From positions 40,082,597 through 40,146,596 of the forward strand of contig NC_132879.1 in the NCBI RefSeq assembly GCF_030463535.1: a DNA stretch of 64,000 nt, given 5' to 3'. The notes below the pieces were generated by a model. The model did not search any database, was not told the origin of the DNA, and saw only the letters and a program-made list of their open reading frames with translations. Source of the stretch: Salminus brasiliensis. Lineage: Eukaryota; Chordata; Actinopteri; Characiformes; Bryconidae. Position numbers and translations under genes: made by a program. Positions 49,387 to 61,100 of the stretch are shown in pieces (position 1 is the first letter of the stretch; every line of letters starts with the position of its first letter).

Positions 49387-50933
49387 CACTGTGTGCAGAA
49401 TTATTAGGCAAATGAGTATTTTGATCACATCATCCTTTTTATACATGTTGTCCTACTCCAAGCTCTATAGGCTTGAAAGCCAACTACCAATCAAGTAAAT
49501 CAGGTGATGTGCATCTCTGTAATGAGAAGGGGTGTGGTCTAATGACATCAACACCCTATATAAGGGGTGCTTAATTATTAGGCAACTTCCTTTCCTTTGG
49601 CAAAATGGGTCAGAAGAGAGATTTGATGGACTCAAGTCAAAAATTGTGAGATGTCTTGCAGAGGGATGCAGCAGTCTTGAAATTGCCAAACGTTTGAAGC
49701 GCGATCACCAAACAATCAAGCGTTTCATGGCAAATAGCCAACAGGGTCACAAGAAACGTGTTGAAAAAAAAGGCACAAAATAACTGCCCATGAATTGAGG
49801 AAAATCAAGCGTGAAGCTGCCAAGATGCCATTTGCCACCAGTTTTGCCATATTTCAGAGCTGCAACGTTACTGGAGTATCAAAAAGCACAAGGTGTGCGA
49901 TATTCAGGGACATGGCCAAGGTTAAGGAAGGCTGAAAAACAACCACCTTTGAACAAAAAACATAAGATAAAACGTCAAGACTGGGCCAAGAAATATCTTA
50001 AGACTGATTTTTCTAAGGTTTTGTGGACTGATGAAATGCGAGTGACTCTTGATGGGCCAGATGGATGGGCCCGAGGCTGGATCAGTTAAGGGCAGAGAGC
50101 TCCACTCTGACTCAGACGCCAGCAAGGTGAAGGTGTGGTACTGGTATGGGCTGGTATCATCAAAGATGAACTTGTGGGACCATTTCGGGTTGAGGATGGA
50201 GTGAAGCTCAACTCCCAGACCTACTGCCAGTTTTTCTTCAAGCAGTGGTACAGAAAGAAGTCGATATCGTTCAAGAAAAACATGATTTTCATGCAGGACA
50301 ATGCTCCATCACATGCATCCAAATACTCCACAGCGTGGCCGGCCAGTAAGGGTCTAAAAGAAGAAAACATGATGACATGGCCCCCTTGTTCACCTGATCT
50401 GAACCCCATAGAGAACCTGTGGTCCCTCATAAAATGTGAGATCTACAGGGAGGGAAAACAGTACACCTCTCTGAACAGTGTCTGGGAGGCTGTGATGTCT
50501 GCTGCACGCAATGTTGATCGTAAACGGATCAAGCAATTTACAGAATCTATGGATGGAAGGCTTTTGAGTGTCATCGTAAAGAAAGGTGGCTATATTGGTC
50601 ACTGATTTGTTTTTGGTTTTGTTTTTGAATGTCAGAAATGTTTATTTCTAAATTTTGTGTTATATTGGTTTACCTGGTGAAAATAAACAAGTGAGATGGG
50701 TATATATTTGTTTTTTATTAAGTTGCCTAATAATTCTGCACAGTAATAGTTACCTGCACAAACAGATCTCCTCCTAAGATAGCCAAAAAAAAAAAAAAAA
50801 AAAAACACTTTAACCACAAGCTTTAATATTAAGATATTTATGAGTCTTTTGGGTTGATTGAGAACATAGTTGTTGTTCAATAATAAAAATAATCCTCTCA
50901 AATACAACTTGCCTAATAATTCTGCACACACTG
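49387..50933 (+). mobile_element. Near full-length Tc1-like transposon, frameshifted
   Basis: Terminal repeats CACTGTGTGCAGAATTATTA (left) and CAGTGTGTGCAGAATTATTA (right, reversed) are bordered by TA (49385-49386, 50934-50935). A second, inner copy of the TTATTAGGCAA motif lies at each end (about 49573 and 50723), giving an IR/DR arrangement. Transposase pieces: 49604-49783 (start MGQKR, then helix-turn-helix KIVRCLAEGCSSLEIAKRLK), 49811-50089 (first Asp in LWTDEMRV) and 50135-50605 (second Asp in FMQDNAPSH, then SPDLNPIENLW). At least three frame breaks or stops separate them. The DDE residues are all still visible, so decay is recent. Confidence 0.93.
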
Positions 50934-51699
50934 TAAGGTCTTCATTTGATAGACAATGAAAGAGTGAAGAAATAGAAGGGATGGTTTTGCCTGTCTTAAA
51001 AGTGGATAAAAGTATGTTTTGTAGTTAAGACCACTGGACACAAAATGTAGTCATGACTAAGAACTGAACATGTCTCTTAAGTCAAGAGCGAGACTCCAGT
51101 GAACATCGAGACCGAAACCAGGTTATTACTTTAAAATAATGTATTTGTAGGATGATTTTACACTCATTATACACACCGGTTACCATAACAATAAATGAAT
51201 CAATAATAAAAGACAGAAATTAGCTACTCAGCTAATTGTCAACTCTGCATTAGGGATGATGTTTTGGTTAAAACACATTTCTTTGTCTTTTTGATGTTGG
51301 GCTGTAGAACATTAAATGTTCATTTGATTGAATAGTAAATGAGGAGAGCTGTGAGGAGAGGTTGTGTTTTTGGACATGTGGATGTGTTGATATTGCAGCC
51401 TTTAACACATCAGTGTTTGTGTAAAAAATTATTAACCTTAAAAAAATTAAGAGGCCTCTATCTTTGCCTTAGGCTAACTTAGGTTAACCTTGGTTAGATG
51501 ACTTTGCAATGGATCACCACAAAGTCATTATATCATGTTTTTACTATGATAACAGGCTTTTTCATGCCAAAAGCAACATGGCAGGGAGTGTTGTGACTGA
51601 GCTGTTGTGGTTGTGTCTCTTATGTTACGGCTGATCGATAAAGGCTTGAGTTAAAGATTGTTTTTCTGTACCTACATTTGGTTATCTTGTGATCCCAAC

Positions 51700-51960
51700 T
51701 ACTTCAAGTCAAGTCAAGTCAGATTTATTTGTATAGCGCTTTTTACAACTGTTGTCGTCACAAAGCAGCTTTACATAATTAGTACTTAATAAAGGACAGA
51801 GACAGAGAAGAAAGAAGAAATAACATGAAGGGTCAAAGACCCCCGTGAGCAAGCCAACGGCGACAGTGGCAAGGAAAAACTCCCTCAGAGCTGGAGGAAG
51901 AAACCTTGGGAGGAACCAAGACTCACAAGGGGGACCCATCCTCCTCTGGCCAGACTATTT
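51700..51960 (-). mobile_element. Retroelement 3'-end fragment (non-LTR type)
   Basis: Begins with CAAGT units (reversed 3' tail), then ATTTATTTGTATAGCGCTTT, CACAAAGCAGCTTTACA, GGCAAGGAAAAACTCCCT and CTTGGGAGGAACCAAGACTC. This string recurs widely in fish genomes as a non-LTR-type 3' end. The exact family (Rex/RTE) is not certain, and no reverse transcriptase is present here. Confidence 0.65.
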
Positions 51961-52810
51961 AAACATTAATGATAAAAATTACCAAAGCAGATACAACAGA
52001 AAGTTGATAGTGGTTGACTACTTCTTCTTATGATGTCAAGATAAATGTTTTCTCATGATCTCAAGATAAGCTGTTTCGTTGAGATCACAACTTGTATGTC
52101 TTCTAAAAAAAAATGTTACACGATAGTTTAACTATCTGATAGTACTTCAGAAAAGTGTATTTTAGCACTACATGCTACTGTTGCCCGTGCCGGGCCTCCA
52201 ATACACTTTCCATTTCTGGAGTATAAAACTCAGCACTCACCTGCAGCTAGCCCAAAACTACCCGCACAATTGGACGGTCCCAAATACATGACCACAGCGA
52301 CGTATACAATATGTGACTACACATGACTATACGTATCCTTGCGTCAACAAGGTGTGAGCATATTGACGCCAACCAATAGCGTGTGCGCCCATAGTGTCTT
52401 ACGGGCCAATTTCTGTCGTGTTAACAAGGACGAAGCACTAGGGGTTATTCATTTCCCCACTGTATATACTGTATCTGTGCACATATACAGGGGAAAATAA
52501 ACATTCAACATTTTTAAATCAACATTTTGATCAATAGTTTTTATAGCCAGGCTTTTGACAACGCGAGTGGCTTTTGAACGTGGTAAAGTGGTCAGATCTC
52601 ATCTTGTCACATTGGAGACATTTTAGTGTACTAGTGACAAATGTAAACAAAATCAGGTCAGAGTAGAACCACATACTCGCCGGATACAGCAGGCATGTTA
52701 ATGCCAGGTGTAACCAGGTTCGATAGGCCCCTTACCCAAAAGAAAGGAATAAGCGACCTAAGGGCCCCTCTGCAACATGCGCGCACGCCCTCCTCTCCTG
52801 TGTTCAGCAC

Positions 52811-52818
52811 TGACGTCA
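52811..52818. promoter_or_regulatory. Full CRE palindrome TGACGTCA
   Basis: A perfect cAMP-response element in a CpG-bearing block (GCGCGCACGCCC just upstream). No gene start is identified next to it. Confidence 0.35.
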
Positions 52819-54021
52819 TGGGGTTTTCTTGTTCTTGACACAGCCTGGGCGAAGAACCTCAATGCAAAGCAAACTGGAGTCTTCATAAGCTACAGTCTGC
52901 TCATGAATGTCTGAGGGGGGAATGAAGGGATCCAAGGAAGAGAGGGGGAGGGAAAGAGAGCAGCAGAAATGAGAACCACTAATCCTAAATTAAAAGGAAG
53001 TCGAAGCAGACTGTTATGTTCTTCTTTCCATATTAACACATCTACTGTATAGTCTAGGATTACTCCACTTCTAAACGTCAAGTTAGTCCAACTTGCCTGT
53101 ACTGCTACACTGATTTAATCGAAACTAGAGGCCCTCAATTGGGTCATAAATGTGAGTTTGATTGAAAATTCTTTACTTTGTAATAGTATGTTAGCGCTAA
53201 ACTAAGCGAACATTGGTGCGTATGAACAATTTTACGTCAAACAAACATTATAAGCTTGTAAACGCAGTTTCATGTTTTAGACACCGGCCAAAACCGACTA
53301 AAAAAACATTTAGGAGATTCGAGATTTTCATACGACAACATTAATATGCCTTGCATGTAGTGTGACGGTAAATGCTTATACAGAAGCGGCCGCGGACAAA
53401 GAGCTGAGAGACCACTGCCCACAACTTGGATTGGGTGCGGTGCACTGCCCCATTGGGCACAGAGAAGGGCGGAGATGGATTTTCGCAACGGAATAAGGCT
53501 ACTTCCCATTTAAATGCGATTCGGATAATTGTAGTACATACAAACAACTAAACATTACACAAGAGACCCTGAGGGTTTTCCATTGGCAGATTACAGCTCA
53601 CGTTCAAATGCACTAAACTTTGAAATGTGAACAGGGGGCCTGAACTGTGGTATTTCTCTAAAGCAGTTTGGCTGCAAATGATCACCTGCCACATTATCTA
53701 AACAGGTAGGACACAACAGTTTTACACCACAATCAACTGTTGCTTTTATATATCCTACTGGACAAATTCATTACTACAATTGGTAGAAGACGTGGATTTT
53801 CTCTTCTCTTCCATTACAATATAGGCTGGTTGCCCAGACAAAGATCAAGCCCAAATATACACTAAAATACAATAGCAATACCAATGACATTGTAGTCTAG
53901 TCTTTCATATCTTAGGAAACCATCCCCACATTACTATTTGTACTTGTTGTTGATCACATTGAGATCAATATTCATATATACAAGGCTAAAGAAAGAGACC
54001 CTGTTTAAAAATCCACTCATT

Positions 54022-54027
54022 TTTATT
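54022..54027 (-). terminator. Candidate lrp6 poly(A) signal
   Basis: TTTATT on the plus strand (AATAAA on the minus strand). It would give a 4.1-kb 3' UTR, similar in scale to the long 3' UTR of mammalian LRP6. Other TTTATT words exist nearer the stop (about 57877). Confidence 0.4.
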
Positions 54028-57000
54028 AAAAAAATCAACATTTCATTTGTTACAACAGCTTATAGTAGTTATCGAATGAGCTGTACATGTCCATTTTATA
54101 CAATGTATTACATGTAAAGCGATCAATGTACAAAAAGTAGAGTTAGCGGAATTTAATGAATTATGACGAACCAAATGTTGGTCATCTTTGAATATATCCT
54201 TGCAAAGCACCATGGTTTCAAAAATGAGACAATGAATGACACAAAAGAAAAGGGGAAAAAAAAGAAAGAAAATGTATAATTTGACAACAGGCTCCACTGT
54301 CTCTCTCTCCCCCTTTTCAAATGTCCACTACCATCCTCTGTCCAGGAGCCAAAGTGCTTAATGTTCTACTCATCGATGGCAACTTGCTTTTCAGCCATCA
54401 TTTCATCATCTCAGTCACATAATGTCATGAGCATCCAATCCCCACCTTTTCCTCAAACAGTTAAACATGTGGCCTTGATAGCCTTTTCAATCAAAGACCC
54501 AAGAACATGGAGAAAACAAAAAGTTGCTTCAATGGAAATTAAGCCTTTAAAGTGAGGTGAAATGGCAGTGCCTGGTCACACTAGTGTTTCATACCTTTGG
54601 TAGCTTCTCAACTATGCTTTTTAAAACCACACATTGCTACAGAAATACAAGAAAGCTACAATGGCAGTAAATTACACATCCTTTCTTTAAAGAAGACCCC
54701 CCCCCATACATGTACTAACACTTGCATACATTCACACAGTGTTTTCAGGTAAGCATGCTATCGTACCAGTAACCAAGCTGAGGTGCTGTAAAGTGCAGTA
54801 GGAAAATGAGATGACACTGGTTTGACCTGATGGCTGACCACATGACCAACAGCAGATGGGTGACCGCCCTGACGCTCTTTCAGAAGGGAGAGACTTTATA
54901 AAACAAATAAAATTAATAAATAAAAACAGGGAGAGGGGTATCATGGCCAGGCCTGATGTGCGTCTAAATGTACCACATGCTGCTGTTTATGTTCTGGGGT
55001 CGTCACAGTGAATGCAGTGAAGGCTAAAGAAAGGGAAGGCAGCAATGTGATTGAGAATGTACTGATCTCTTTGCAAGATGATGTATGTGCACAGCTAAAA
55101 CCCATGTTGATTAGAAACCAAATCAGATGGACAGAAATGGGACACAGTCTCGATGTCACTCAATCCATAAAATGTTGGCAAATCTAGTTTAACCTGTAAA
55201 CTCTAAGGATCCATCAGCAGGTCTGGACTGCAATTCCTTAGTTGAATAACTACAGAAATCACATAGTTTTCACAGGTGTTCCTAAATATGCTTAAAAGAT
55301 TCATACCTGAATAATAAGCTTAGGGTTCAGTCCCCAATTAAGATCAAACCCTGACAGTTAGACACACCACCTAAACACTTCAGCATTAAAGGGGAATTCC
55401 AGCACTTTTACAGTTTTTGTTTTATATTGAAATTGTTAAAACATAATTGTGCATATTGCCTAAAACAGCTGTATAACAATAGCTTTACAAGTTTTGCCCG
55501 AAACATTTATTATTATTCTTTTTTTTTAATGTAATGGTGAAGAGAAGAGGTATATACTGAGTATTGTAAGGTAAAAAAACAAAAAGTCCTTACAACTATT
55601 TAAAAATGTAAGTAAAAACTGTTTCACCATTATTAACACAAACACAATTCCTCATACACTGAGAGCATTTTAGAATAGCATGCTATTGTATTATTATTAT
55701 TTTAATTAAGGTGGAGAGCTACATGCTGGGTGTTGTAAGGCAAAGCTGACTTTTCTGGTTGGGGGAGGGGGTGTCAGCTTTTCAGCTGTTTAACCATCTT
55801 TCAAAGTCCATATGAAGACACAGGTAGGTACACTGGTGGACAGTAAATAAAAAGGTTACACAGATATTTCATTGCAACCCTTAGTTCCGCTCACCACCAA
55901 TAAAGATATCTAACCAAAATTTTTCTCCAATTCACTTTTTCAACAAACCAATCAAAATATTTTTTTATATCTCAATAATGATATATAAACAACAAAAGAC
56001 AACTTAAAAATTATGGATTTTCTTTAAAAACATCATGCAACATGGCATTAGACCACAGGCACAATCCAGCCCAAGGGTGAGGTGATTGTCCATACAACTG
56101 TGCCTGTAAATCTCTCTCATCTGCAGTCAAAACTGACCCACTGAGGTATCAAAAAGGGGTTAAAGAGCAGGGTTTAAGAAGGCCTGTATATTCACGCTGG
56201 TGCATGTCCCTTATCTTAAAAAGGGAAAGGGGTTGACAAAACACAAAGAGACACAAAAAACAAAACAAAACAAAAAACAAGTCAGACAATCACGATCACA
56301 TGAACAACAATCTCTGATTATAAAACAAGACTCTAAATCTACAGGCCAGGCTTGTGTCAGAAGACGGCATGAATAGACTCCACAGAAAACCTTAAAATGA
56401 TAATCCTTAAAAAGGACCCTAATCAGCCAAAAAGTTGAAATGTCCGGATCAAAGAGTAGTGTTGATCCAACACTAACATTCCGATCACAAACTATACTTG
56501 GCAATAACTGCAGATAAGTCAGAGACTGGAGGCCGCAAATTGATTTAAGCATCAGTGAGACCGGATTTCTGGACCACACTGTTTGAGATCAGAACAGCGC
56601 AGCTTTTTGTAAGAGAACAGGGACATTCATGGATTTACGTTCTTCAGCTTTTGTTCCTTATGGATTGTCACTGTACTTTCATGTCATAACGGTTTATACA
56701 AAAATAGAGCAAGGCATATATTGAGAGCTAATGGCATAATGGTAAAAGTACTGCAAGGATATCATGGAGGAATTTACAATGGTTTTCATACTTAATAGCT
56801 TATAAATACGGTATCTACACAATATGCGGTACAAAAATATTTTGACATTTGCGGGCACTAGAATTTCTTAAACAAAAAAAAACAAAAAAACAAAAGATGC
56901 AAAGTGATCTGAAAAGGGTTTGTTAGAAACTGGTAGGCACAATAAGCTTGTCCTTGATTGTGTTACTTTAAAAAATTTCTTGTAAGGGATGAAGAGCGCT

Positions 57001-58141
57001 GACTACAATCAAGAGATGGCAGGGCAAGAGAGAGACAAAAAGGGAGGGCAGGAGGGAGAGATGGAGAGAGAGATAATGAGAGACAGAGAGAGAAAGAAAA
57101 GAAAGAGAGGTGCTTCAGATTGTGTCCTTCTGCATGGACTTCTGTACTGTTGCAGTCAGGCATGTTGGGAGGAATTAAAAGAATTAAACCTTCAGGCGAA
57201 GAAGAAGAAAAGAAATTTGGTTGATTGCTCGACCATTAAAAAAAAAAAAAAAAAAAAAAACTCTACAGAAGACTGGTGTTAAATCACCCATGGCAAACAG
57301 GCTGGAGACTCTGGAGCTGCTGGAGCCAAAATTAAGTCACTGCTTCACTCTTACGCTGTGTGAACACTGGAGGTCCACCACTATCAGCAGCACTTTGTTT
57401 GACCACAGTCTGTTCTCTTCTTATTGCTACAGTTCTGATAGCTTTCTAGTCCAACCGGCTATTTCCAGTGCTGTGCCACACTGCCTTGCCACGAATGCAG
57501 ACAGAAAAAAAAATAAGAACGAAAAACAGACGCACCGGTTTTTCCTCTTTTCGTCACAGACGAGAGCTCCAGGTGGGTGGGTGATTACAAGAGCTGTGGT
57601 TCAGCTTGAGACAAAATGGCTGCACAGCAGACAGAGCTGCCCAGTGTAGTACCAGTGAGAGCCACCATGGGGTGCCATTCTCTTTCTATCTCCATCCTGA
57701 GCTGTGGAGAAGAATGGCGATACTAGGGTTATTTGGCATCGGAAAGTTAACCACCCGCAGTCCTTTCCCACAAGTTCTTCAGCCTTGAGGAGAAGGTAGT
57801 TTGATTTTCGAACTCTTGGATTTAAGGCAACATGTCAATGTGTGTGAATTTAATAAAAATTTCATTAAAAAATGTACAAATTTATTTTAATAATACAAAG
57901 CTCTATGGCATTACCAATAAACGCTGTATAGAAAATATATAAATATGTTGTTTTTTTAAATGTACAAGGATGTCAGGTCTGCACACAAGTGTCTTTTTCC
58001 TTTCTATTATTTCTTGCTCTGCACAGAACAGCCTTCCAGTTCAAGCAGTCACTTTTTTTTTTTTTTTAAGTCATCATATGCACAATTGCTATTTACACCA
58101 ACAGGGGTGATGAGTGGGGGTTTGCACATCGTTGACGAGCC
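54028..58141 (-). other. lrp6: lrp6 3' UTR
   Basis: Continuous with the last lrp6 exon. No coding frame is recognised. It contains a GA-rich tract (57000-57110) and an A-run (57238-57260). Minus- and plus-strand frames here (for example 56211-56579, 57221-57649) have low-complexity, non-coding character. Confidence 0.5.
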
Positions 58142-61100
58142 TCATGATGAGTCTGTGCAGGGTGAAGGGGGTGGTGGGTACAGGTGGTGTGAGTAACTGC
58201 GCTCTGTATAAGGAGACGGAGGGCAGCTCTCGCAGTTCTCCTCGGCTGACAGGTACTGGCTGCGTGGAGTGGGGGGTGGAGGAAAGGGCTCGGAGTCATA
58301 GTTGAGGTCGCTGGTGTAGCCCTTGGCAGCAGTGCTGGAGGCTGGGGGGGGGCGGCGCCCCGGTGTGTAATCACTGTCACACACATCTGTGCTGCATGGT
58401 GTGGTTGGAGGGGCGAAATGCCGATAGCTATACGGCCTATAGCTGGGAAAGAAGAAAATGTTAATAGTATAGTAATGTTATAATAATATAATACTGTCAT
58501 GACTTGGCACAAGCCTATTGATTGTGCTCACGTTGATTGTGCACATGATTGTGCTCACATCTTTGTCTTCTCTTCTCTGGGACAATGCCCAGAGTGAACC
58601 ATTTTTGTGTTTAGCCCTTGTGCTAAGCACAGCTGTTTAAACATTTAATACTACTGACTAAAAATATACCAATTTATGTTTTTCTGGAAATGTCTCAACA
58701 TTAGAACAGCTTGATTTAAATAATAATAATACAAAAAATTACAATATTGGTTTCATAAGCTTTCTTAGCAAAGGCTCTCTCTATGGTTAAACCTCAGACA
58801 TCTTAGGAAAAATAAAATTCTTCACACACTAACCACAATCTGCAACCCTTTAGAACTTTTCCTATGCCGTTTCTATTATCTGGTGGTTAACTTGTCTCTC
58901 CTGTTTGTTTTAAGGGGCTGTTGTCCGCAGGACAGGAAGTTATTACTTATTTATTTTGAAGTCTGTTTTAAATAATGGTAGACACTTGTACACTGGATAT
59001 CACAAACTTTGGATTAAGAGTCATACTGCTCCACCTGTATGAGCGATGTGTAGAGGGACTGTTGGACGAGTAGCCAAACTCCATTGTGTACTGAGAGCGC
59101 ACTGTAGCCGGAGAAGGGGGAGGGTTCAGGATCTGGAGAGGGGAAAAGAACATTAATGAGAAAAGAACATTAAATCTTTCACACAGGCGCTTTAAGCATC
59201 CTTGTATTTCACATGGCAACATTTTAAAACTTTAATGTTTGTCAATTAAAAGCTACTTGGGAGTTCTGAAGGCTCTAAATTGGTTCACACTCTCCCAAGT
59301 CCAGTCTCCCTGAAACCCTGAGATGTCATAAAACAGTGTCTTAAAGATGACTGTGGTTTGTAAAGACATAACAACGGAATCAGCACTTGAAACAGCCATA
59401 AAAATAAGGCACAGATTGCTCAAAACACGAGGAACCCTTTAAGAAGTATGGGTAAGAGTACTAGATTGATGGCACGAGCAGCCACTAAAAATACAGGATG
59501 TGTTAGTATTACTTGATGTGAAGTTAGTTTAGTTTGGAGGGCTTATTTAAAAATGTGTTTTTGCTTACAGGAGGAAAGTAAGTGCCCTTGGTGCTGGACG
59601 AGCTGCTGGACGAAGCTCCCGTTACATGGGCACGATCGTAAGGAGGGCCACTGCTCCCGCCCATTATACTCAATGAGCCAATCACAGACTTCCCACGAGA
59701 CATGCCTGCAAAAGAGCGGATGACATAATGTACAATGAGAATAACAACATAGCTTTTTTATATTTTATATTTTTACTACTACTACAAAAAAAGACATAAT
59801 TCCCTTCCCCTTCATTCTTATTGTTAGCCATAATTCTATTTGTCCACCCGCAGTCATGGTCCAGTTAGTCTTACCTGGCAGAGAGCCTGACAGGGAACTT
59901 GGGTGCGGCACATAACCCAGTGGCACAGAGGATGGTCCGTGCACTACAAAGTCATTGGTCATGGTCTCACCGTCGTCCTTCATCTGTGGGCAAAGCACAC
60001 GCTGGCACACAAAGTAGACGGCGCCCACCACAAACAAGGTCATCACAACACCAACAATGGAGCCGATGGTGTTGGTAGGCTGAGGCGAGGGTTCTTCAGT
60101 GGGGTCTAGAGAGGAGTAATAAAAAATAAATAAATAAATAAAACAAAATAAAAACAAAAAGCTTACAAATAGTAGTGCACTAAAATAGCACATTTATAAA
60201 GCTACCAGAAAAAGGAGCCTGACGAGTTTAGAAGCGCACTTACAGCAGCCAATTTCATCAGAGTTGTCCGTGCAGTCCATGTTGTGGTCGCACTTCTTAT
60301 GTTTGCCGATGCACTGACCACTGTTACAGGCAAACTGGTCTGGAGGGCAATAAACTGGAGGGGATAGGAGACACACAATGCTGTTTAAAAGGCGACAAAC
60401 ACTCTTAGAGACAGAGTGTACTATGGAGAAACACTAAAATAGTATTTAGTAAGTAGCAATTATTAAAGATGTGATCGTGAATGGGTGAATTGGAGCTGGA
60501 AAAAAAAAAAAAAAAAAAAAAAAAACAGTCCATCCTTTTTCACAAAATCACAACGTCATGACATCAAGTTTCGGGATGATTTACCAGGCCTTTAGTGTCT
60601 TTGTGGGTCTTCTGCTTTCAGTTTAGTCTGATGTAAACCCCATGTATTTACTTTCATGTAGGCATCTCTTGATTGTAGACTTCAACAATGATATACTCAC
60701 CTCCTTATAAGTGTTGACTTCACTAGATTATTTTTAGTAACGTAATAAATTGCTAATTTGGCCACTCCTAACATTTCTATCTCTGCAATAGGTTTTTCAC
60801 CTAGCCATGACACTGAGGTTTACGATAAGCTGTACCTTCACACTTGTTCTCATCTGAGCGGTCCTGGCAGTTGATGTCTCCATTGCAGCGCAGTGATATG
60901 TCCACACACTGCTTGCTGTCGCACTGAAACTCCTCATCTGAGCACACAGGGCAGTCACGCTCATCGCTGTCGTCGTCGCATTCGGCAAACCCATCACAGC
61001 GCCATGCCTGGGGGATGCAGTCCACTTCTCCAGACGCGCATGAGAATTGCACTGGCGAACAAGTTGGTGGTTCTGGGGGGTGGGGGGGTGGGGGGTTAAA

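Larger units (their letters stand above)
50936..54021. other. Intergenic between dusp16 and lrp6
   Basis: No MANSC1- or BORCS5-like coding sequence is recognised. It holds a retroelement 3' end (51700-51960), a CRE palindrome (52811-52818) and a small coding-like frame on the minus strand (53547-53341). Both CCAAT words and CpGs are enriched at 52350-52420 and 52780-52830, but no promoter can be assigned. Confidence 0.5.

Noticed and set aside
49465-49689. Minus-strand frames over the Tc1 element
   Set aside because: Shadows of the plus-strand transposase and terminal repeat.
57221-57649. A 142-codon frame in the lrp6 3' UTR
   Set aside because: Starts in a poly-A (poly-lysine) tract, is on the strand opposite lrp6 and has no domain.
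58093-58512. A 139-codon minus-strand frame over the last lrp6 exon
   Set aside because: Out of frame with lrp6. It is a shadow of the proline-rich coding exon.
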